Origin: Ophioceras dolichostomum
Taxonomy: Eukaryota > Ascomycota > Sordariomycetes > Magnaporthales > Ophioceraceae
Assembly (NCBI GenBank): GCA_003049485.1
Contig: PYST01000330.1
Span: 1 to 42,538, forward strand
DNA length: 42,538 nt
Direction of reading: 5' to 3'
Part shown: one piece after another, positions 33,001-42,538 of the stretch
Numbering within the stretch: the first letter of the stretch is position 1
Layout: every line of letters begins with the position of its first letter
Made by a program: the position numbers and the translations under genes
The notes under the pieces: generated by a model
Seen by the model: only the letters and a program-made list of their open reading frames with translations
Told to the model about the DNA's origin: nothing
The model's database searches: none

Positions 33001-36000
33001 CTGCTGCTGGGGCTGCTGCTGGTCGTGGTGCTGGCGAGCGGCGGCAGGAGAGGGGCGGACGAGGGACGGGCGGGCGAGCAGTGGGGATCTTCTCTCTGGG
33101 CTCTGCTCGAGCGGTGGCACTAATGGTGGCCTTGTTCATCTTTGCGCGACACTTCTTCCAGGGCTCGTTCCGTTCGTCATGTGGATTCAAAGGGTCAATG
33201 GCTGGGGGCCAGTGCAGCCCGTCCACTTTAGCAGCCGACCCGCTCGCCATGCGGCTTTTGCAGTGCAACGGAAAGCAGACAAGCAACAAGCAGTTTTGCC
33301 CGGCCGGGCGAGGGCGAGGGCGAGGGCAAGCGAGACCGTCATGATGATGATTTTTTGTGTAGGCATGTACGACCACGGGAGAAAGACGGGTTACGCACAT
33401 CTTCTCTCGGGATACTGGATATGGCCGATGAGCGACTTGGAGCGAGCGAGAAGCGCAGAAAAGATTGGTCACAAGTCCGAATGGAGGGCCCTTGGCCGGT
33501 CCGCCCAGCCCGCCCAGCCCAGCCAGCTGTCCAAGCAAGTCACCAAGGCAAGGCATTCCGTTCTCTGTACATAGTGATGTGATCCGTCATCAGCACTGAA
33601 GAATCGGACGCTCAGGGACGAGAGAGCCTGGCTGGCTGCCCCTCCATCAACGGCCTGGCTAGGCCTTGCGTGGGCCACCAAGGCTCAAGCCCAGGGACCC
33701 AATCCCGCTGATCCGCTCGCGACCCATCGACGAGTCCAAGCACATTACATAATCCCGGGCCTGTCCCTGTTCGTTCGACACGACCTGTGCGTGTGTGCGT
33801 GCGGTGCGGTGCGGTGCGTTGCTTGGGGCCGCGATATGCATGCCTCGTGCTTCTGGAAGCAGATGTGACATGCCCTTCGTGTTTCATGTACCTGAATAAG
33901 GAGGCGGGGGCAACAAGCAACCCAGCAGCAACCCAGCCGGGGACAAGGAAAAAAGTATGGGACGGGATTGGGCCCGCCGCGCTTGTTTCGGCACCTGCAT
34001 GTCATGGTGATGGACCCCTCTGTTGCTCTGTTGTTCTTCAGAGCATTTTCTCTGGGAGAGGGGCCGACTCGAAAAGGAAAGAGGGAAAAGGGAATCACGG
34101 ACTCGCCGCCGCATGCCTGCGCAAGTCACAGGGCAAGGAAGGGCATGGATGAGGGCTAAAACGGCATGCTATAGTCGGTCAGTTCTCTTAGCAGGCCTGG
34201 CATATCATATTGAGAGCCTCTTGAGAGGCACGGAGCGAACGCAACCCTGGAGGAAAAAAGACAGGTCCGTAGGAATGAACCGTGACAGGTTGTCGCAAGA
34301 GCCGCCTGCATGTTTGTGCGTGGTCGACGCTCACCCACTCACTCGGCCACCACCCCACACCCACCACTCTAGCATTTCCTGTTTGTTCTCCAACACCGAG
34401 GGGGAGGCAAGTGCCGGGATATGCAGCAGCACCAGGACCAGCAGTCCGTCGGCCCAGTCGTCGTTCGTCGTGCGTGCACCAGGTTGCAGTTGGTGGCGGG
34501 AGGAATGGAGAGGAGGGTGGAGGGGAGGGCCATTGCACACATCACTTGTGCAGATGTGCAGCAGCACTAGCGGACCGAGTTCATGCAAGAATCAGGAACA
34601 CCAATAGGAGATAGGCAAAGAAAGAGTTGAAGAAGGAAAATCAAAAGAAGGGGGTGTGATGGCTGATTTCCCTTCCTCCCCCTGTGTGCTCCCCCTTTCA
34701 CTTCCTCCCTAACCTTCCTTCGTACATATGTCATTATACATAGCGCCGCCCGCTATCACCATCACATCCCGCCGGGTGCCCGTCCGTCTGTGAAGAGCTG
34801 CGGTGTCAATGTTTCAAGAAGACTCAAAACAACCGGTGCCCTTTCCCTTTCGCCTGTTTCAAAAAGGCCCTGCTAGGGGCTGGGGGAGTCTCTCGCATCT
34901 CCCGCCTTGACGCTGCCTTTTCTCGACGACGGGATGGGAACGCAAGGGATGGGACGACGACGGGGAGGGCTGCTAGGTGATCTGCCTGAGACCTCCTCCC
35001 TATTCTATGTTGCATGCGATGCCTGACGAAAAGGTCTGCCTAAGGTTGGCCAGATCAAGCAGCGTTGGCCCCCAAACGAAGGGCTCGTGTTTGTGCGCAG
35101 AAGACGGCAATTATAACTTAAACATCTCTTTTCAATGTGTCTGGCCCCCTTCTTACATAGCAGGATGAACTAGTAAATTATGCTTGTTTTTAGGTCGAGC
35201 TCCACGACGAGAACGATTCCAGCCAACGAGCCGGAGGGAGAACCTGTCCCCAGGTCCCAGTGATACTCGCTCTACTCAACATTTTAACTCTCCTCCCTCT
35301 GGTTGCTGGCTTTGCTATGTCTCTCGCGTGCCGCCCATCTGAAAGCGGCAAAGTAAAGCCCGATCCCGAGTTCCCTTCTTTCTTCGTCTTCTTCCTTATT
35401 CGCAAGAATAGCAGGAAGGAGCACGGAGAACACAGGCTAAGGTCAGCACGCCTACCCCTATCACGAACTCGGGAGCAAGGAAACATAAAACGCCAAACAA
35501 AACACAATCCATGTGTCGCGCCCCTCCCCTCGTTGGCGCCGCCGTTGTGATGCCGTAAATGACACCGACTGGTTCTCTCTTTCTCTTCTGTGTATGCCCT
35601 TGTATATCCATCACCCCCATCAACGTGTACTCTCGAGGTGGGAGTGGACGTATTGTGCGAAGGGGAAAATAGCATCAAGACTAGGCCTCGCGATGTGGTC
35701 GACCTTGCCTGTTCGCCCGGACGGCAATATTCGCCCCGCCGCCGCCTACCCTCCAAGACGACACCCCGCCAATCCCCCTCCAAAAAGAATGCATGGGTAG
35801 ATTCCGCATCTCAGATCCTCTCCTGCCGCTCGCAGAGCCGCCGGTACGATCTCAAACACCACCGTTCTTGTTCAAGATGTGGACGCGCGAGAGACAGAGA
35901 GAAGAGAAGAAGAAAAAAAATGGGACACCGCCTTTCATCTCGCCCACCGCTCATCTGGCAGACGTACGGCCATGACAGATCTGTGGTGATGCGGATACGG

Positions 36001-36400
36001 GAGCCACACAGGTGGAGGAGGAGGTAGTGGCGGGTATGCAGGTGGTGGCTGGAAAAGATGCGGCCAGCTCAGCTTTGCTCTCTTTCCTATTCTATTTATG
36101 TCTCTCTTTTTTCTTCTTGTTCTCGACGATACTGCAATCGTGAGCCCATCATCCACAGCAGCAAGCAAGATGCGAGATGCACAGAGCGGCTGGTTCATCA
36201 TGCCCTCCGAAGGGGGGAGGCCAATCACTAACCCGAGGTGGTGGTGTACCAGGGGGGTGTTTTGACCACCACACCACTGGTTGCGCCTCCCCGGTGCGTA
36301 TCGCTCGGGACCTTTGACAGGGGAGGATAGCTCCTCAGGCCGCTGATTGGGTCGTCACCCCGTCGCACTGGATCTGAACAAGAGTGAAAAAAGAAGCACG
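33001..36400. other. gene-free region, low-complexity unique sequence
   Basis: Contains GGGCGA repeats (33306-33327), GCGGT repeats (33801-33820), a pyrimidine-rich block (34668-34722) and a purine-rich block (35885-35922). Many overlapping frames of 100-200 codons on both strands have erratic composition and no domain. I see no gene or RNA I can support. Confidence 0.45.
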
Positions 36401-39400
36401 ACAAAAAAGAACAAGCTTAGCCTAATTTTAAAAGAGGGTCGACAGATGTGAAACAGCCAGAGGAGGGTCATTGCTTGCATGGGGATCGACGCTAAAAAAC
36501 CACCTCAATTCAGGAACGCCTAAGAGGGAGAGCGTTGCAACGGGAGCAGGGCAGATGAGATTGATGATGATGATGATGATAGTGATGACGAGAGGTGAAC
36601 ACACACACAGACCACACATGGAGTTGAAAGAGAGAAAACGCCGCTGCCGCCGCTGCGGACACACGATGTGGGGATTGAAGTTTGAGAGGCAAGGCCCGCC
36701 TCGGACTTCACGATTCTTTAAAAATTCCAATTAGGAGAGAAGGAGAGGGAGAGACGGCGTTACGCGCGGGGCGCGGGCAATTCTTTCAGCGGGCCAGCCG
36801 CGGGCCAGCAGAGGCAAGTGCGGCGGGGAGAGGGGCACATCATCATCAATCACTTTGGGAGAATCTCTATCACACCAGAGTGGGCTTGTTTGTTTGTCTG
36901 TCATAACTCCCGTCGCTTTCCTCCTTTTTGCTGAGCTGACTGAGATAGGTACCATGGGTTGGAATAAAAAAAAAGGAGACCAAGAGACGTCAAGTGATGT
37001 TTGCGGTGCGCTTGCACATCGAGAAGAGCGCACGAGATGCAAAAAAAGACAAACGAGATTATGGAGGACCCCCAGGCTGCATATCCCGCATTTGCATTGC
37101 AGCAATACATGCAGAATTTGATGTGATCACTGGCAGCAGCGCTCAGCTCTCAACAGTCGTGCTCGTGTTCACTGCACGCTGCAACCTCTTTCCCATCCCC
37201 ATAGTGACCCAGCCGGGTATCTGCTCTGTTCGTTGGTTGTTGATGGTCGTTGTGGGTAAAGTGTTCACGATCACCATCGGCAGCGGGCGGGGCTATGGAG
37301 GGGAGGCAGGGTCGAACGCGGGACGATCAACCAAGACCGATGATGAGGAGGAGGAACAAAAGGAAATGGTCACGACCGATCAAGAACAGACGAGGGGGGG
37401 AGAGAGAAACGCCATCATCCATCGCAAGGCAACAACGGAAACCCACAGTTTCCACAGTTCAAGCCTCCTCGACACTCGGAGGTTTTGGAAAATATCCAGA
37501 ATGTCGGCGATGGATGATGACTGACCGATGGCGGTGGGGCTTTTCTTTGTTCTTTTTGCTTGCGTGCTTCAAGCGGTAACAAGGTTCCCGATCGGCTTCT
37601 CCGCAAGCGTGCTTCTTGTTCAGAGGAGTTTAATCGTATGTTTTATAATGGGACCTGTTTCTCTCTTTTCACTCTGCATATTCGCGCCAACGCTAACGGC
37701 GACGACTATCGCTTGCCGGCTTTTGCTTGTTGTGTTGGTGAGTGAGCGAACCAACCAAGGTCCCCTGAAAGGAGTTGAGAGCAGCAAAAAGACCCCACAG
37801 AATGGGAAGGAAGTGCCCGTGGTGTCGCGCCGCTCACCACCACCTGGGTACCCATGCTGCTCTGCCATGCCATGCACATCGCTGTTTCGAGGTTTCGGAC
37901 TGATGATGCATGGCGATCAAACACCGCCCACTTATCCTCTTCAGGCCACAGCGCACATCCCCCACTGTGACAATCCGGCTGGCTAGCGGGCGGGCAACGG
38001 CGGTGACGACGGTTTGTTCTGGTTTTTCAGGGATCCAAGACTATCTTCGTTTTTCTGTCGTATTTTTTTGTTGCCCCTCTCTCTCTTCGCATTTCTTCAA
38101 AAACGAGTGAAAGGGGATCCGCATCCTATCGGCCGGGCTCGGAACAAGGGTTCTCTCTTTCTGCAGTGACGGAGCACGACTTCTGCTTTGGGTAGGTCGA
38201 GACCCTGAGATAGCCAAACAGGTTGGTCATGCTGTTTCGACTTCGGATGGAGGGGGGAGGGGAGAGAGTCTTCGTATTCCTCTGCTTTCTCTCTCCCACT
38301 TTGTTCTTTTCCTTTTTTCCCCCCTTCGTGGGGCGACACAAGGTCTTTGTGCTACGAAGGGTGCATACAGACAGACAGACAGGCGGGCAGTGTTCGAACG
38401 TTCAACGCCGTTGCACACCAGAAGAGATACTGTGTAAGCGTACATACATAGGTAGGTAGGATAGGTGGGTGGACGGGAGAACCAAGAAGTGGCGGCGGTG
38501 TGGTGCCTCCTCTCGGAAGGTATTCTCCCCTTACTACGCCGGGCCACCACCACGAGCACCACCACCAGGCTCAGCAGAAGCGGAATGGCGGGGGTGACAC
38601 GGGAAGGGGACCGGTTTAACAAGTCCCAGGCACGCTTGTCGTGGAGACAAGGAGGTGGTGTCGTCGTCAGCCGGTCGACGCCACCGTTTGTCAGTGAAAA
38701 CCAGCTCGGCCAGTCGGGCGAGTCGGACGGACGATTGTCCACCACCGAAAAGCCGCGGAGTTGAGACCTTTGTCTCTGGCTGCTGGCGAGTAAGACTGGA
38801 AGGACAGGGAAGGGCAAGGGAGAGAGAAGTTCCGCGCCAGGTGATGCAGCTATCCATCGCTCGCATCCAATCCGAGCTTCCAGCTTCGGCTTCGTCGTGA
38901 TGCACAGCCGTCGTTGTCCAACGCTTTTTTATGCCAGAAATGCCCAGCCTAGCAAGCCCAGCCTGGGCGATGTATAGTGGTGGTGGTATGGATTGTATCC
39001 TTTTGCGTGTCCTGCTTGCCATTCGATCAGTCAGCGTCTCCTTGAGAAGGTGGCGGGGAAATCAGCTGGCCATTCAACGACTAGCGATTCATCAACCCTC
39101 GCCGAGGTACGGAATACATAGACATAGCAGCAGGCCCGTATATGGACCGTAGTCCGGATCCCGTAAGTGCGAGATGCTATTCGTGGCTATCTCATCTCTC
39201 TCATCTCTCCCGTCCGTCATCATCAACCTCTCTTCTCATCAGTCAGGGAAGGGGAACCGTGACCGACAGATGCTCGTGTGCGGGTGGGGGAGCCGGTCCA
39301 AGAGGGGGCTAGCGCCCAGAATCTGGGTCCCAAAGCTACCATTTTCTGAAGCACTGCGCCAGGCGTGTTTCAGATTGACAGGGGACTTTCCTCTCGGTCT

Positions 39401-39790
39401 GGGAGGGGCCTGTCGCCTGTCCAGAGCGTACAGGGATGCATGTGCCAGTCGACCCGCGGCTTGGCATTGCTACTGGTTCTGGAGCGGCCGTGTACGGCTC
39501 CTGGTCAAGCTCTTGTACCGCGTGGCCAGCCGAGGTCGGGCCTAAATTTGGGCGTCGGTTAAAGCGGCGATCGCATTTTTCTCTTCTCTCTCTCTCGTCT
39601 CTCGTTCGCTCCTCGTCGCCCCGAGGACCTGCAAATGATCAGGTGACTGACCCTTCCGTCCTCTCATCATCCGAGCAGTTGTAAATCGCATAGACCTGGA
39701 CGGAACCAGCCATAGCCACGAGGCGAGACGTGCTGGCAGGTTGGCTAAAGTACCTACCTGCTTGCCGACGGAACGTTCACATGTACCTAA
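36401..39790. other. gene-free region, simple repeats
   Basis: Contains (GAT)6 at 36563-36580, ACAG repeats at 38367-38382, TACATACATAGGTAGGTAGG at 38441-38460, a purine-rich block (36732-36765) and pyrimidine-rich blocks (38265-38328, 39572-39612). A 152-codon frame at 37528-37986 starts with about 70 hydrophobic residues but has no other support. Confidence 0.4.
36563..36580 (+). repeat. (GAT)6 microsatellite
   Basis: Six uninterrupted GAT units within intergenic sequence. Confidence 0.9.
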
Positions 39791-42538
39791 ATATCACCTA
39801 TGTTCAGACTCCTCTCAGGGCCTGTCAAAACTCGGATTTGTACCTTGCATCTGCGTTGCGCTTTGTTGTTAATAGTAACTTCCTGTGAGGAAAGGGAGCT
39901 CGGACTCTTCTCTTCTGCTCTTTTGGTTACGTTACTACCAAGGCGGTGCCAACAGTCAACAATCTCTCTTCGTCTGCAGCGGTCAGGAGTCCGGAGATTA
40001 TCTGGGTCTTGACGACGATTCTGGGTATAACCCCAACAGTGGAGATCGCGACTATTCGTGAACGTCGCACTGTTTATGTCGAGCCAAACCGACAGGAGGC
40101 TGGAACCTCTTTCTGGAGCTCTTGGTTCACGGTAAATGACCGTGGGCCTTTGCTGACTCGTGGGGAGGGCCTGCAATGGCCTCTTTCTTATTTCCCCATA
40201 TCTTCGGCATCAATACCTGCACTTCGGTAGATGCGCTAGACAGATAGTTATTAAACAAAAGGCTTGCTGTGCACGTCATTCATTGAACTACGACATATTT
40301 AGGAGATGCGAGCAATGCGGACGACGCAAGCGGGAGCCTTTCGTCAACAAGTGGGAGACTGGTAGTTGACCTGTCTCGAACGGGGCAACGGCGGAAACGA
40401 CCAGCCAGCCATCAACGGAATTTTGCGAGAACCTCGCCGCTCTTGGGAGCTTTTCTTGGATTGCCATGCTGTCCACCAAAAACGGAATGGGTACATCAGG
40501 GGTACATCCGCCGGTCCTGTTCGTTCTGTTCGATCTTTTTTGGTAGATCTTTCCATCGCATCGGAGACGCACGCGCCTGGTCCGTCTTTGGTCCGACCCT
40601 CCTCACTCTCTTGCGCTCGCCTGTTGGCCAGTGTTTCTCCAGGTGGGAAACGATGGTGAAGCTTGAGGCTCCTAAAAGAGATGCCTTCATTTTACTTGTA
40701 AGGCATGATGATGGACACTGCGCAGAAGCGGGACGACGCCCAATCACGACGGCAGTCGGTGCCGCCTTTAACGCTTCCCACGCCTCTCCGTCTCCCCAGA
40801 CGCCGAAAGATAATTGTTCTAGTCTTGTGGAACGCCGTGCATCGGCGCTGTATGGCTACGGAGCGCTCCATATCAGACCTGTCTTTGTGTCCCATACTTT
40901 GTAAACGGTATCCATTGTGCCCGTACCTATCTTGTACTCCAGCGACTCGTGTTCAACGGGCAACGACGGACGAGAGGTGGTAAGCAGGTGGTGGGGCCCG
41001 GGCAGCACCGTGATGGTCAGTAGTCTGGCAGGGCGAGGCGAGGGAAGAAGGGAAGGGAAGAAAAAGGAAGAGGAGGAGCGAGAAAAGAAGGATCGCACAC
41101 AGTCAGCAAGCAACAGCCGGCAACAAGCGGAATAGAGCGGGAGCATGTCGCCGCCGCCCTCATCGTAGTCTCCTCGAGAACCCTAAGATAGCCTGAGTCC
41201 TAACAGGTAGAGCCCATCAGCCATCAGCCATCAGCCCATCGGCCCATCAGTCCAGGAGGCCCTTCAGTTTCTGCTAGCGCCCACAAAAGATGATCGCGGC
41301 GTTGCGGGTGATAATTATAATCGATCTTGGATCCTCATCCCAGGACGAGGACATTGACGGGAGCGACTCTCCTATTCTCAACTCTCCTATTCTCAACGGA
41401 CAAAATAGCCCCGGCTCTTTCCCAATGCCCGCTATCCTTGGACTCCCAGACCATGCACTTTTTTTGCGTTTTTAGTGCCATGTCCCTGTCATCCAGTCTT
41501 ATTATGGCGCCGCCGACGGGCTCGACGGATTCGCGCTTTCCACCCCGATTCATGCCATCCCTCTATTTCCTCGGTCATTGCAAAGCACGAACGTGGCGAG
41601 GCAGAGAAGGAGGGCAAAAGAGACAGCTGCTGCAATGTGCAAGATGCGCTAGTCCGTGTGTCACTCACAGGGGCACTGTCTCTGTGCTTGCCCAGTGCTC
41701 ATCAGCAACTCCGCACCAACTTTGCCCAGAAGGGAGAGGCGTCTCTGCTTGGGTTGCTTGGCTCTCAAACTCGGTCACCAACTCACCATCAAAACAAAAA
41801 AAAAAATCTTGTTGATCATGAGCATTCGCTCCCTCACGCACACAGACCACAGGCCAATGCAGGTGGAGATGGCATGGGGCAAGCCAGTGCAGGTCCAGCA
41901 ACGCACCGACTAGCGAGGACCAGCATGGCAAGCAGAAAATCGCGGTCACTCACGCACGGTGACCCAAAAGAACGCTTGGTGCAAAGGGATGGAAAGAAGA
42001 GAGCAAACGGAGGTCGCAAACGGTCAGGTATGTATGTACATTAAGAAAATGAGAATGCACAGTTTGATAGACGGCAGAGAGGGAGAAATGCCCAAGCAGG
42101 CCCTATCCCTGGACTGTTTTTGTTCTTTTTTCTGGCTGGACCGACGGCCAAAATTTTCCCTTCGTTGATGACCAGCGGCGATTCCTTGCTGGACGCTCAT
42201 CTCCGTTCGTCAGTGACAGATGTGCTAGACGAATAATAAGCACGGCGCCCTGACTGAGCAGGGAAGACCGGCGGAGGGGGAAATTGTTAGTGCGTTCTCC
42301 CCCCTGCTCTGCTACGGCGTACAACGTAGAAAGAAGCATCCGTCGCTCAGAATGTTGTTGCCGCTGGCTCGCTGGGGTCCGCATGTCCACGCCCCACTGA
42401 CCTTTTCTGCCAGTGGCAGCCCGGCATTCGCCCGCCCAAATCGCCAGGTGTTGAGAGCGCCCACCCCCTCCCCCCCTCCATCCTTCCTGCCTGCCCGCCT
42501 GGCTTCCTGGCCTGCCCTCGTCTCTTTCCCTTCTGTGC
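39791..42538. other. gene-free right end, probable upstream region of a plus-strand gene outside the window
   Basis: Contains CATCAGC-type repeats (41211-41250), a perfect 15-bp duplication (41366-41395), a purine-rich block (41035-41095) and a strong CT-rich tract (42450-42538) running to the edge. Frames of up to about 190 codons lack domains. CT-rich tracts in the coding direction are common in fungal leaders, so a plus-strand gene may start beyond 42538. Confidence 0.4.
41366..41395 (+). repeat. perfect 15-bp tandem duplication
   Basis: ACTCTCCTATTCTCA occurs twice back to back. It looks like a simple slippage product with no visible function. Confidence 0.85.

Noticed and set aside
36237..36280. 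Inverted GTGGTGT / ACACCAC pair
   Set aside because: Only 7 bp with a 23-nt loop in locally GGT/ACC-rich sequence; expected by chance.
37305..37335. GGGTCGAACGCGGGAC, a possible minus-strand tRNA T-arm
   Set aside because: The would-be T-stem halves are not complementary and no anticodon arm is visible.

Overview
The window looks like nuclear DNA of a filamentous ascomycete, most likely a Sordariomycete. Introns are short (61-192 nt) with GTANGT-type donors and CTAAC/CTGAC branch sites close to the acceptor. Coding sequence is GC-rich, so long antisense shadow frames are common. CT-rich leaders and scattered TACCTAGGTA-type motifs lie between genes. The protein families (a >2,700-residue USP9X/USP24-like deubiquitinase, Pop3, a type II NADH dehydrogenase, Utp10 and Noc3) fit a fungal chromosome. 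I see no transposon, AT-rich RIP-like tract, tRNA, rRNA or CRISPR.

Layout from left to right. A very large multi-exon deubiquitinase gene on the minus strand fills 1-9122 and probably runs off the left edge. One of its introns is GC-AG. A 2-kb divergent spacer follows, then a three-exon RNase P/MRP Pop3-like gene (plus, 11101-12036). Next is an unrecognised two-exon gene (plus, 12948-14893). It encodes a disordered protein with two arrays: a 14-residue acidic repeat and a six-residue Tyr/Pro repeat. Convergent to it is an intronless mitochondrial alternative NADH dehydrogenase gene (minus, 15662-17533). UTP10 follows (minus, 18779-24474, three exons). It is divergent from NOC3 (plus, 24797-26872), with only 322 bp between the start codons.

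From 26873 to the right edge, about 15.7 kb, I find no gene I can support. The stretch is unique-looking, not AT-rich, and full of microsatellites, strand-switching purine/pyrimidine tracts and TACCTAGG motifs. It ends in a strong CT-rich tract, which suggests the 5' regulatory region or leader of a plus-strand gene just outside the window.

Three of the six genes act in ribosome and RNA maturation: Pop3 (RNase P/MRP), Utp10 (small-subunit processome) and Noc3 (60S precursor). Utp10 and Noc3 share one short promoter region, which fits co-expression. The deubiquitinase and the NADH dehydrogenase have no obvious pathway link to them. All exon borders were read by eye from splice motifs and frame continuity and have no transcript support.
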